Source: Crocinitomix sp.
GTDB lineage: Bacteria > Bacteroidota > Bacteroidia > Flavobacteriales_D > Crocinitomicaceae
Direction: 5' to 3'
Length of the DNA stretch: 34,212 bases
NCBI GenBank assembly: GCA_013138735.1
Contig: WTCE01000086.1
Span: 1-34,212 of the forward strand
Made by a program: the position numbers and the translations under genes. The notes beneath the pieces were generated by a model. It was not told the DNA's origin. It searched no databases and worked only from the letters and a program-made list of their open reading frames with translations. This document shows positions 17,277-25,288 of the stretch, piece by piece. Position 1 is the stretch's first letter; the number at the start of each line of letters is the position of its first letter.

Positions 17277-17983
17277 TATTGATGTGTTAATGAAACTAAA
17301 TAATTATTAGAAGCTCCTTCAAGCTCAAGTGTGCAATTTAATCCTTCTTTTTCTGCGTATTCATTTAATAAATCAAAATCAATATAGAGCCATTTGAACC
17401 AATTTGATTCTACCTCTTTGTATTGCATTTTAAATTTCATTTCACCTTTATATGAACCATTTAAATCAACCCATGTTGAGCCGTCTTCTTCAAGGTATAA
17501 ATAAGTTAAATCTGTCGAATCACAAAATGCTGTTCCTCCGGGTAACAAGAGTGCCTTTATTTGCTTTAGAAATCGAGGTAAATTGTCTAAGGTTCCTGCA
17601 ATTCCAATACCGTTCATTAAAACTAAGAGCGTATCATACTGTCCGTCTAATTCATAAAAATCAGCTTTTTCAGCATTTAACCCCAAGCTTTTTAAATGGA
17701 GTACGGCCCCATCAGAAGTATCAATGGCATGAACGTTTTTTCCTTGTTTGTCTAGAATGTAAGCGTGACAACCTGCCGCGGCTCCAACATCCAAAATTTT
17801 CCCTTTGCACAATTCCAAGGCCTTCTGCTCTAGTTCAGGCATCATTTCAAGCGTGCGAAAAAGATATTCCACAGGCATAACATCATCTTCGCAAAGATCA
17901 GCCATTACAGTTATGTTCTCTGAAAAACCATTGCTTGCAAAATCGCAAATGGCATAACCGAGGGGGTCTAATTCAAAATCCAT
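17276..17983 (-). CDS. Class I SAM-dependent methyltransferase
   Basis: Cytosolic methyltransferase of unknown substrate, 235 aa. The Rossmann core has motif I GKILDVGAAAGCHA (61-74), the acidic strand-2 end HAIDTSDGAV, then YDTLLVLMNGIGIAG (motif IV-like) and LLLPGGTAFCDSTDLTY. The N-terminal DPLGYAICDFASNGFSE and DDVMPVEYLFRTLEMMPELE match a family widespread in Flavobacteria and Cytophagia, as I remember it. Both ends overlap their neighbours by one base (TAATG), which ties it to the pRiA4b-like protein and the TraB-like lipoprotein. No specificity can be read from the sequence. Confidence 0.9.
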   Translation of the reverse strand: MDFELDPLGYAICDFASNGFSENITVMADLCEDDVMPVEYLFRTLEMMPELEQKALELCKGKILDVGAAAGCHAYILDKQGKNVHAIDTSDGAVLHLKSLGLNAEKADFYELDGQYDTLLVLMNGIGIAGTLDNLPRFLKQIKALLLPGGTAFCDSTDLTYLYLEEDGSTWVDLNGSYKGEMKFKMQYKEVESNWFKWLYIDFDLLNEYAEKEGLNCTLELEGASNNYLVSLTHQ

Positions 17984-18537
17984 TAAATATCGTAGTCGTC
18001 AATGTTTTCAAATCCACCAAATTCATCTTCTTCTTCACCAAATTCAGAGAAAATATCATCAATGTCATTCCCTAAATCTGGGCTTTGGCCCATACCCATA
18101 GCATTCGCCATGTCTATTTCTTTCGAATCCTCGTCAGGTGCTACACCAATCGATAAATAAAGTTCGGGTTCTGTAAACTCTTCCGGCATAACTTCAACGA
18201 GTTCTATTAAAAAACACCACATCTTTAGAAAATCATAAACTAAAATAAGTTTTTGTCCTTTCTCACGAGCAACTGTGGTAATTGGTGTGTCTTTCATTAT
18301 GAAAGGGGCATTAAGATCTGTACCTAATCCCATATCCATCAACGCAATTTCATGGCCCTTATCCCAATTGTCATTACTCACGTAAAATGAGGCCAATTGA
18401 TCACCAATAAAGTTGAATGACGCTATGATTGCACGATAAAAAACTTCAAAATTGTCTGATGGGCTGACAATAATATCTCTGAAGATTTCCTCATTACTTT
18501 CAGTATCAATAAGTATTCTAAATTTATACGACGACAT
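17983..18537 (-). CDS. Plasmid pRiA4b ORF-3-like domain protein
   Basis: Cytosolic protein of about 184 aa whose N-terminal part resembles the pRiA4b ORF-3 domain (YKFRILIDTESNEEIFRDIIV, then FEVFYRAIIASFNFIGDQLASFYVSND), a domain known from plasmid and transposon passengers but also common on Bacteroidota chromosomes. The C-terminal 50 residues are strongly acidic and glycine-rich (DDIFSEFGEEEDEFGGFENI). The start ATG at 18537 is preferred over a GTG at 18552, since relatives begin at SYKFRI. It is the first gene of the TAATG-coupled series with the methyltransferase and TraB-like genes, and divergent from the MerR-like gene. The function is unknown. Confidence 0.82.
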   Translation of the reverse strand: MSSYKFRILIDTESNEEIFRDIIVSPSDNFEVFYRAIIASFNFIGDQLASFYVSNDNWDKGHEIALMDMGLGTDLNAPFIMKDTPITTVAREKGQKLILVYDFLKMWCFLIELVEVMPEEFTEPELYLSIGVAPDEDSKEIDMANAMGMGQSPDLGNDIDDIFSEFGEEEDEFGGFENIDDYDI

Positions 18538-18659
18538 TCCGCTTTTTTTCACAAAGATAATTAACTCAATGAGAATATTAGAAATGATTTCTTATCAAAC
18601 ATTCAACCTTTAATTGTTGGCAAGCTAGGATGTGTATATAATTTTCCCTACCTTTATAT

Positions 18660-19007
18660 ATGCCTATGAGCGAAGTAGATATGAAATTACAGAAACTATA
18701 TTATTCTATGGGTGAGGTTTCAGAAATGTTTAGTGTAAATGCTTCATTAATACGTTTTTGGGAAAAAGAATTTTCCATCATCAAACCTAAAAAGAATAAA
18801 AAAGGAAATCGATTATTTACGCAAAAGGACATCAAAAACTTTCAATTGATTTACCAATTAGTAAAAATTGAAGGATATACGCTTGAAGGCGCAAAGCAAC
18901 GTTTAAGAAAAGGGAATAAATCTCAAAATGAACCAAATCAAGGAAATGTTGTATCAATGCTTGAACAGATCAAGAAAGAATTGTTATTGATGCAAGATGA
19001 CTTGTAG
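18660..19007 (+). CDS. MerR-like transcriptional regulator
   Basis: DNA-binding protein of 115 aa, or about 108 if started at the later ATG at 18681 (MKLQKLYYSMGEV), which agrees better with relatives. The MerR winged helix-turn-helix covers about residues 15-75: YYSMGEVSEMFSVNASLIRF, WEKEFSIIKPKKNKKGNRLF, then QKDIKNFQLIYQLVKIEGYT and LEGAKQRLRKG. There is no effector-binding domain, only a short coiled tail (VVSMLEQIKKELLLMQDDL). A TACCTTTA sequence (one mismatch to TAnnTTTG) sits 3 bases before the first ATG, so the message may be nearly leaderless. The targets are unknown. Confidence 0.88.
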   Translation: MPMSEVDMKLQKLYYSMGEVSEMFSVNASLIRFWEKEFSIIKPKKNKKGNRLFTQKDIKNFQLIYQLVKIEGYTLEGAKQRLRKGNKSQNEPNQGNVVSMLEQIKKELLLMQDDL

Positions 19008-19061
19008 CTTTGGAATGATAATTGTTTAATGAATCTTGAGTTAACAAATTAAAACGTAATC

Positions 19062-19871
19062 ATGAAAAGAAATTTGATATTTAGTCTTGTAGCCCTGTTG
19101 TTTTTGGGTACAACGCTTTCTACAATGGGTGAGAAGGAATCTAAAAAATTAGCTGGAACAGATAAATATAAAGTAATTCGCGTTGATGGTAGAATCATCT
19201 TTCAGCGCACTGATTCTGAAATGAAAAAAGGAGATATCTTTTTATCAGGTACCGCCCTTTCATTTAAAACGCCACAAGCAAGAGCGGCTGTAATTAGTAG
19301 CATTAAGGGACGTTTTGTTATTTCTCCATCTGAAAAAGGACAAACAAAAATTTTACCTGCAGCAAATAATATTTCTTCGCGTTCAGGTGCTTTAATTAAT
19401 ATGATTGATTTACAAAATCATTTTTCTGGGGATTATCTGGTACTAGATGAAATTCAATTAGAAATAGGCGAAGAGAATTTTCCAATGAATGGGGACAACT
19501 TTTTTTATATGAGTTTTACTTATAAAGGAGAAAAAATCAGAAAAAAACTGAAAAGTAATGATGGTAATTTACTTTTAATTGAGAAAGAGGATTTATATAA
19601 AATTGATGGTGAGTCTATTCCTGTTGAAACAATGAATATGTCGCTTTATTACCGTCAAGGAGATAAATCAACCAAAATAAGTGAATTCAAACCTGTTTTT
19701 CCTGATCTAAAAGAACTCAAAGAAGAAGTTCAAATTATTAGAGAAGAATTTGCTGATAAGGAAGATGCAACTCAAATTCAAGAAATTACAGCTTATTTAG
19801 GCGAGTTTTACGGTAAGCCGCAAAAGGAAAATTTGAACGGTTGGTTAAAGCAAGAATTTGACTTAGATTAG
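19062..19871 (+). CDS. Secreted protein of unknown function (269 aa)
   Basis: A signal peptide (MKRNLIFSLVALLFLGTTLS, cleavage near residues 20-22) precedes a lysine/glutamate-rich periplasmic protein. A beta-rich part begins with YKVIRVDGRIIFQRTDSEMK and GDIFLSGTALSFKTPQARAA, which resembles FecR- or SH3-like strands, and continues through LINMIDLQNHFSGDYLVLDE. The C-terminal third is helical and charged (LKELKEEVQIIREEFADKED). I know similar proteins only as hypothetical in Flavobacteriales. It lies between the MerR-like gene and guaA with no terminator visible on either side, so co-transcription with the regulator is possible. Confidence 0.82.
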   Translation: MKRNLIFSLVALLFLGTTLSTMGEKESKKLAGTDKYKVIRVDGRIIFQRTDSEMKKGDIFLSGTALSFKTPQARAAVISSIKGRFVISPSEKGQTKILPAANNISSRSGALINMIDLQNHFSGDYLVLDEIQLEIGEENFPMNGDNFFYMSFTYKGEKIRKKLKSNDGNLLLIEKEDLYKIDGESIPVETMNMSLYYRQGDKSTKISEFKPVFPDLKELKEEVQIIREEFADKEDATQIQEITAYLGEFYGKPQKENLNGWLKQEFDLD

Positions 19872-19954
19872 TTCACAATTCCAACGAATTCTTAACAATT
19901 GGCTGCAAATAATTAATTTCAGCTAAAAATGATTTATAGACCCGCACATGTTTT

Positions 19955-19969
19955 TATCTTTGCGGAATG
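19955..19969 (+). promoter_or_regulatory. Promoter of guaA with the start codon at the transcription start
   Basis: TATCTTTG (19955-19962), a perfect -7 element, is separated from the guaA ATG (19967-19969) by only 4 bases. With the usual start about 3-7 nt after this element, the mRNA would begin at or next to the ATG. The -33 region holds TTTA at 18 bp spacing, a one-base mismatch. Confidence 0.6.
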
Positions 19970-21499
19970 CAAGAGACGATTTTAATTTTAGATTTTGGTT
20001 CGCAGTACACGCAATTAATTGCGAGAAGACTGAGAGAACTCAATGTTTATTGTGAAATTACACCATGGAATAAGCCTAAAGAGCTAACCGAAAATATTAA
20101 AGGAGTTATTTTTTCTGGAAGTCCTTTTTCAGTAAGAGATGAAAATTCACCTGTTCCACAAATAGAATTATATAAAGGCAAAGTTCCTTTATTAGGGGTT
20201 TGTTTTGGTGCTCAATTTATGGCCAGCCATTTTGGTGGAGAAGTTTTACCTTCAAAAATTCGAGAATATGGGCGTGCCCATTTATCACATGTTGACCAAA
20301 GTTCAGTATTGATGCACGGTGTTAGAGATAACTCCCAAGTTTGGATGAGCCATGGCGATACAATTAAACGCATGCCTGCAGACTTCAAAGTAATTTGTAG
20401 TACTGAAGATGTTGAATTTGCAGGTTTCAAAGTTGATAATGAAGACACTTTTGGGATTCAATTCCACCCAGAGGTCTATCATTCTGAAGATGGAAAACAA
20501 CTCTTGGAAAACTTTATTGTAAATGTTTGTGGTTGTGACCAAAGTTGGACACCTGATTCCTTTATTGATGTTACTATTCAAGCATTAAAAGATAAAATTG
20601 GATCAGATAGCGTAATCTTAGGATTATCTGGTGGGGTAGATTCTTCAGTAGCAGCAACTTTATTGCACAAGGCAATTGGAACTCAATTACATTGCATTTT
20701 TGTTGATAATGGATTATTAAGAAAAAACGAATTTGAATCTGTTTTAGAATCATATAAAGGATTAGGGTTAAACGTAAAAGGCGTAAACGCCAAGTCAAAA
20801 TTTTACGACGCACTTAAAGGAGAATCTGATCCTGAGAAAAAAAGAAAATTAATAGGAGGTGTTTTTATTGATGTATTTGATGAAGAATCTCACAAAATAG
20901 AAGACGCCAATTGGCTAGCTCAGGGTACAATTTATCCAGACGTTATAGAATCTGTGTCAGCAACAGGTGGACCGTCGGCAACTATTAAGTCGCACCATAA
21001 TGTAGGCGGATTGCCTGACTATATGAAGTTACAAGTGGTAGAACCTTTACGCCTTTTATTTAAAGATGAAGTAAGACGTGTTGGTAGAGCTTTAGGCATG
21101 CCAGAAGCGATTATTGGTCGTCACCCATTTCCTGGACCTGGTTTAGGAATTAGAATTTTAGGAGACATTACTGCTGAAAAGGTACGGATTTTGCAAGAGG
21201 TTGATCATGTCTTCATTGAGGGACTAAAAAAGTGGAACCTTTATGATGACGTATGGCAAGCCGGAGCAATATTATTGCCCGTACAAACTGTGGGTGTAAT
21301 GGGGGATGAAAGAACTTATGAGAACGCAGTTGCATTGAGAGCTGTAAGTTCAACAGATGGAATGACAGCAGATTGGTGTCATTTACCGTATGATTTTTTG
21401 GCAAAAATGTCAAACGAAATCATTAATAATGTGAAAGGAATTAATCGCGTAACGTACGATATTAGTTCTAAACCACCGGCGACAATTGAGTGGGAATAA
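19967..21499 (+). CDS. guaA: GMP synthase (glutamine-hydrolysing)
   Basis: Converts XMP, ATP and glutamine to GMP in de novo purine synthesis. The full two-domain enzyme is present at 510 aa. The class I glutamine amidotransferase part has the nucleophile Cys79 (LLGVCFGAQ) and the triad partners His167 and Glu169 ([11 protein letters not shown]). The ATP pyrophosphatase part has the P-loop SGGVDSS at 221-227 and [19 protein letters not shown], and the dimerisation domain ends [16 protein letters not shown], the family's conserved C-terminus. The start at 19967 gives the expected [17 protein letters not shown]. The LysM protein gene follows after 59 nt with no terminator, so the two may be co-transcribed. 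Confidence 0.98.
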   Translation: MQETILILDFGSQYTQLIARRLRELNVYCEITPWNKPKELTENIKGVIFSGSPFSVRDENSPVPQIELYKGKVPLLGVCFGAQFMASHFGGEVLPSKIREYGRAHLSHVDQSSVLMHGVRDNSQVWMSHGDTIKRMPADFKVICSTEDVEFAGFKVDNEDTFGIQFHPEVYHSEDGKQLLENFIVNVCGCDQSWTPDSFIDVTIQALKDKIGSDSVILGLSGGVDSSVAATLLHKAIGTQLHCIFVDNGLLRKNEFESVLESYKGLGLNVKGVNAKSKFYDALKGESDPEKKRKLIGGVFIDVFDEESHKIEDANWLAQGTIYPDVIESVSATGGPSATIKSHHNVGGLPDYMKLQVVEPLRLLFKDEVRRVGRALGMPEAIIGRHPFPGPGLGIRILGDITAEKVRILQEVDHVFIEGLKKWNLYDDVWQAGAILLPVQTVGVMGDERTYENAVALRAVSSTDGMTADWCHLPYDFLAKMSNEIINNVKGINRVTYDISSKPPATIEWE

Positions 21500-21558
21500 G
21501 TACTTTGCGATATACGTTGAATGCGGCTCCTCAAATGTCAATTAGAATGTTTTAAGAG

Positions 21559-23433
21559 ATGAAAAAAATTATAGGATTAGTTATTATTTTAATTGGACTT
21601 GCGCTCCCTACGTTTGCGCAGCCCGACAATGCTGTTGTTGAAACAGTAGATGGTAAAAAGTATTACGTACACATTGTGGAGCAAGGTAATACGCTTTACG
21701 GGATTCAACAATTGTATAAAACCAATGTTGAAACACTGCTTGCAGAAAACAAGGGCTTGTCTGCCGATTTAACGGTCGGGCAAAAGATATTTATTCCTAT
21801 TAAAGTAACAGATGACGCACATTACAACAAACACGTTGTAGCGGAGGGTGAAACGTTATATGGAATTTCTAAAAAATATAAATGTTCTGTTCCCGATTTA
21901 AAAGCACTTAATCCTAGTTTGACAGATGGAATATCTCCAGGACAAGAGATTTTTGTGCCAAAAACAGGAAGTGGTGCGGCTCAAGTTGGTGAAGTAATTC
22001 AATCAGATCCAATTGTGAAAGATACTGTTGAAGATCCTGAACCAAAATACACGGTTTCTTATACAGATTCTATCGTAGAACATACCGTTTTAAAGCATGA
22101 AACTTTGTATTCAATTGCCAAGCGATATATGGTAAGTACTGACACAATTATGGCTTTAAATGATATGCGTAGCATCCGCATTAAAAAGGGAGACATATTG
22201 AAAATTCCAGTTAAGAATGTTAATTATGAGGTGATTGAAAAAGACCTGACAGAATTAGTAAGTCCTCCAGATACATCTGAATTTATTTATAAAGCGACTG
22301 AATTTAAAGAATCGTATAGCGTAGCACTTATGTTACCACTCATGCTCAGTAAAAATGATCGTGAAATGGGTAGGCCTCTCAAGCTTAATCAAGTGCGTGA
22401 AATGTACCCTACAACAAAAATTGCTTTTGATTTTTATCAGGGGTTTTTATTAGCAGCTGATTCGCTTTCGAATGCAGGTTTATCGGTGGATATATATGTT
22501 TATGATACAAAACGCGATACCAGTACAATAGGTAAGATTTTTGATCAACCAGAATTTGCAACAATGGATTTGGTCGTTGGGCCGCTATATCCAAGAACAA
22601 TTAAATATACGGCAATTTTATGTGCTGAAAAGCAAATTAGGATCGTATTGCCATTCAATTCAGATGCTGATGTATTGTATCAAAATCCATACGTATATAA
22701 AGGAGTTGCCTCTAATATGACCTTGTTGGACGGAACAATTGATTATATTATTGAGAATCATAAACACCACAATATTATCATTGTTAAACCGAGATCAGCT
22801 TCCGATTTAGCTTTATATGAGCGTGCACGAGAAAGGTTCAATCAAAAGATTAAAGGCCAAATTGGCGCGTATAATGTGAGCATTGTTGAAACGGGCGCAG
22901 GAAGTTCTAGTGGGCGCGATTTAAATACAATTCTTAAAAAGGACACGACGAATATATTCATTATTCCTTCAACGAATTTAACTTTTGTTTCAAGCGCTAT
23001 GAGCAGCTTAAATAAGGTGTGTAACATGAATCCTTATTCTAAAAACCTCAATATAATTGCGTTTGGATTGGAAGATTGGAACAAGTTTAATGACCTAGAT
23101 ATTAAATATCGAAATCGTACAAAACAGCATTATGCATCTTATCGTTTTTTAAATTATGATTCAGAGCAGGGGGTTAAGTTTATTCACGCATTCCGCGGTC
23201 ATTATGGAACAGATCCGAATGTTTATTCTAGTCAAGGGTTTGATTATGGTATGTACTTTTTAAGCGCATTACATTTGTATGGTACTAACTTTGACTTGTC
23301 AATTGCGCAGCATCAAATGAAATTGACACAAAACGAATTTAATTTTAGAATCGTACAAGATGGTTCTGGCAGAGAAAACCAGCGCGTTTGTATTGTAAAG
23401 TATGACAATTACAAATTAGTGCAAGTCAAATAA
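21559..23433 (+). CDS. Three-LysM protein with a periplasmic binding-protein-like domain
   Basis: Exported 624-aa protein. A signal peptide (MKKIIGLVIILIGLALPTFA, cleavage at 20-21) is followed by three LysM peptidoglycan-binding repeats at about 35-80 (YYVHIVEQGNTLYGIQQLY), 90-134 (KHVVAEGETLYGISKKYK) and 173-217 (EHTVLKHETLYSIAKRYM). From about residue 250 to the end the chain resembles type 1 periplasmic binding folds of the branched-chain amino acid receptor type (VALMLPLMLSKN, FDFYQGFLLAADSL, MDLVVGPLYP). It is probably bound to peptidoglycan through the LysM repeats; the ligand of the second domain is unknown. I recall guaA and a protein of this type being neighbours in other Flavobacteriales. 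The last 30 residues show no T9SS sorting signal. Confidence 0.88.
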   Translation: MKKIIGLVIILIGLALPTFAQPDNAVVETVDGKKYYVHIVEQGNTLYGIQQLYKTNVETLLAENKGLSADLTVGQKIFIPIKVTDDAHYNKHVVAEGETLYGISKKYKCSVPDLKALNPSLTDGISPGQEIFVPKTGSGAAQVGEVIQSDPIVKDTVEDPEPKYTVSYTDSIVEHTVLKHETLYSIAKRYMVSTDTIMALNDMRSIRIKKGDILKIPVKNVNYEVIEKDLTELVSPPDTSEFIYKATEFKESYSVALMLPLMLSKNDREMGRPLKLNQVREMYPTTKIAFDFYQGFLLAADSLSNAGLSVDIYVYDTKRDTSTIGKIFDQPEFATMDLVVGPLYPRTIKYTAILCAEKQIRIVLPFNSDADVLYQNPYVYKGVASNMTLLDGTIDYIIENHKHHNIIIVKPRSASDLALYERARERFNQKIKGQIGAYNVSIVETGAGSSSGRDLNTILKKDTTNIFIIPSTNLTFVSSAMSSLNKVCNMNPYSKNLNIIAFGLEDWNKFNDLDIKYRNRTKQHYASYRFLNYDSEQGVKFIHAFRGHYGTDPNVYSSQGFDYGMYFLSALHLYGTNFDLSIAQHQMKLTQNEFNFRIVQDGSGRENQRVCIVKYDNYKLVQVK

Positions 23434-23445
23434 TAAAAAACATTT

Positions 23446-23486
23446 AAAAGCCCAGTCCGTCAGCTGAGGGATCATGGCTTTTGTAT
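23446..23486 (+). terminator. Possible terminator between the LysM gene and the membrane-protein gene
   Basis: AAAAGCC (23446-23452) pairs with GGCTTTT (23476-23482) around an interior that contains the palindromic TCAGCTGA; a T-rich flank follows (TTTTGTATTTT). The interior pairing is imperfect. Confidence 0.45.
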
Positions 23487-23502
23487 TTTAAATACGTTTC
23501 GA

Positions 23503-24105
23503 ATGACAAAATGGATTGGTGATCGCATAAGCTTTGAAGATAAAGAAGGCGCAACTACAATTATAATAAGCCCCTTGCGCGTAATGTGGAAAGAAATTTT
23601 ACTTTCCATTTGGGTAGCTGGATTTACTTTTGTTGGTTTGGTCATGATTTATATGCTTTCAACTGGATTTTCAGGATTGAATTATGACGGTGTTGCAACA
23701 GCGGATCAAGTTGACAATCAATATATTTATGGCATTGTATTTCTAGGGTTTTGGGCTTATTTTGAATATAAAACTCTAAAAGCGATACTCTGGTACCGAT
23801 TTGGGAAAGAATTAATTTTAATCGACAATGATGGCTTTTCACTTAAAAAGTCTATTTTTTCTTATGGTAGAGCTAACCGCTATTTCTTTGAGAATATGAA
23901 AGATTTTCATCAAAAGAAAGATGAACCAACATCTTTTGGTAATTTCTTCGAAAACGCTTATTGGGCTTTAGGAACAGATGCACTAATATTTACGCACAAT
24001 GCCAAAGGTAAGTCGTTTGGAAGACGGATAGATCAAAAGACAGGAAAACTGCTTTTAAACCTGATTGACGACCGGGTTAAGAAACGTCTGAAAAAAAAGA
24101 AATAA
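23503..24105 (+). CDS. Membrane protein with two helices and a PH-like cytosolic domain (200 aa)
   Basis: Residues about 32-53 (LLSIWVAGFTFVGLVMIYML) and 74-92 (YIYGIVFLGFWAYFEYKTL) form two membrane helices. The flanking parts look like a split domain: SFEDKEGATTIIISPLRVMW before the helices and ELILIDNDGFSLKKSIFSYG, FENMKDFHQ and LIFTHNAKGKSFGRRIDQKTG after them, a pattern seen in bacterial PH-like (bPH) membrane proteins. A basic tail (KKRLKKKK) ends the chain. I do not know its function. Its stop is 2 bp from the end of the convergent CoA-transferase gene. Confidence 0.82.
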   Translation: MTKWIGDRISFEDKEGATTIIISPLRVMWKEILLSIWVAGFTFVGLVMIYMLSTGFSGLNYDGVATADQVDNQYIYGIVFLGFWAYFEYKTLKAILWYRFGKELILIDNDGFSLKKSIFSYGRANRYFFENMKDFHQKKDEPTSFGNFFENAYWALGTDALIFTHNAKGKSFGRRIDQKTGKLLLNLIDDRVKKRLKKKK

Positions 24106-24107
24106 GC

Positions 24108-25184
24108 TTAGCGGCTAATATTGAAGACGGCCGTTTGCACTCGCTGCGTATCAATGCCCTCCATTGTTTCTTTCAATATCAAATTTTGAGCGGCATCCGA
24201 TTCAAAAACCTCTTTTACATTTTTAATTTGAGCTATTGGAACAAATTTGGCCTCCAAGAGCGGAAGTAAAGCTGCAAGGTTGAATTGACCCACGGCATCT
24301 TGCAAGTATGAAGCTAAAGAAAGACGATTGACAACACGTGCGGCGTTATTCTCAAAATGTGGATGATCTACTAATTCAGAAATATTCAAAATTTCACAAA
24401 GGTTCTTGAATTGCTTATCACTGCCAATTGCAAAAGTGATCGAACGCGCATCCTTCGTCATAAAAAACTCGCCATAAGGTGCAATATTGGGGTGTTTACT
24501 GCCAATGCGTTGCGGAATATGTGCTTCCATTAACCAATTAGAGGCCTGATTCGCTAATGAAGCAACCGCAGAATCAAAAAGCGATACAGAAACCAAACAG
24601 CCACCTTTTTGAGCCGCATCTCGCTGGTAAAGCGCCGTTAATATTCCTGCTTTTAATTGATGCCCGGTCAACAAATCGATTAAAGCAACGGGCATTTTTA
24701 CAGGACCCGATCCCGGCGTGCCGTTCATAGACATAAAACCAGATTCTGCTTGCAAAATAAGATCATACGCTACGCGGTCACTATCATGACCAAAGCCCGT
24801 AATTTCACTATAGATTAAGTTAGGGTTCAGTTTGTTCAAAGTGGCATAATCCAAGTTGAACTTTTCAGCATCTCCTGCTTTAAAATTGACTATCAAAATA
24901 TCAGCATCCTTTACATAAACGTTCAGTTGACTTTGATCTGCAGGATCTGTAAAATCCATAAAGACAGATTTTTTGTGCCAATTAACGGCTGAATAATAGG
25001 CAGAAATGCTTGATTTTTTATCCTCTGTAGGTAATTTCCATGAACGTGTCACGTCACCTCCCGTTTTCTTATTCTCCACCTTTATGACTTCTGCGCCTAA
25101 TTCAGCAAAAAATAATCCAACTGAAGGGCCTGCTAGAACGCTAGCAATTTCCACCACCTTTAAATGTTTGAATTCTTCATTCAT
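24108..25184 (-). CDS. Family III CoA transferase (CaiB/BaiF-like)
   Basis: Transfers coenzyme A between carboxylic acids, or epimerises acyl-CoA in the AMACR branch. The N-terminus is typical (FKHLKVVEIASVLAGPSVGLFFAELGAEVIKVE in pieces), with the usual DILIVNFKAGDAEKFNLDY and PNLIYSEITGFG. The probable catalytic Asp is D141 in RVAYDLILQAESGFMSMNG. At 358 aa it is slightly short for the family but has no gap in the core. The substrate pair cannot be read from the sequence, and there is no pathway neighbour: convergent membrane protein on one side and tex, divergent, on the other. A TAAATTTG promoter element lies 11 nt before the ATG. Confidence 0.92.
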   Translation of the reverse strand: MNEEFKHLKVVEIASVLAGPSVGLFFAELGAEVIKVENKKTGGDVTRSWKLPTEDKKSSISAYYSAVNWHKKSVFMDFTDPADQSQLNVYVKDADILIVNFKAGDAEKFNLDYATLNKLNPNLIYSEITGFGHDSDRVAYDLILQAESGFMSMNGTPGSGPVKMPVALIDLLTGHQLKAGILTALYQRDAAQKGGCLVSVSLFDSAVASLANQASNWLMEAHIPQRIGSKHPNIAPYGEFFMTKDARSITFAIGSDKQFKNLCEILNISELVDHPHFENNAARVVNRLSLASYLQDAVGQFNLAALLPLLEAKFVPIAQIKNVKEVFESDAAQNLILKETMEGIDTQRVQTAVFNISR

Positions 25185-25195
25185 AGCTGTTGATT

Positions 25196-25224
25196 CAAAT
25201 TTATATAATGCTATTTTGCACCAA
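25196..25224 (-). promoter_or_regulatory. Promoter of the CoA transferase gene
   Basis: On the minus strand TTG (25224-25222), an 18-bp spacer and TAAATTTG (25203-25196) make a good Bacteroidota promoter. The predicted leader is under 10 nt. Confidence 0.6.
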
Positions 25225-25288
25225 TTTGGTAGTTCTAAAATAAGCTTTATTCCCTAAATTCGCGACATCCGAAATAAGGAATTTCTAA

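Noticed and set aside
17983-18537. Transposon passenger or active mobile element based on the pRiA4b ORF-3 domain
   Set aside because: No transposase, inverted ends or target duplication around it, and it is translationally coupled to chromosomal-type genes.
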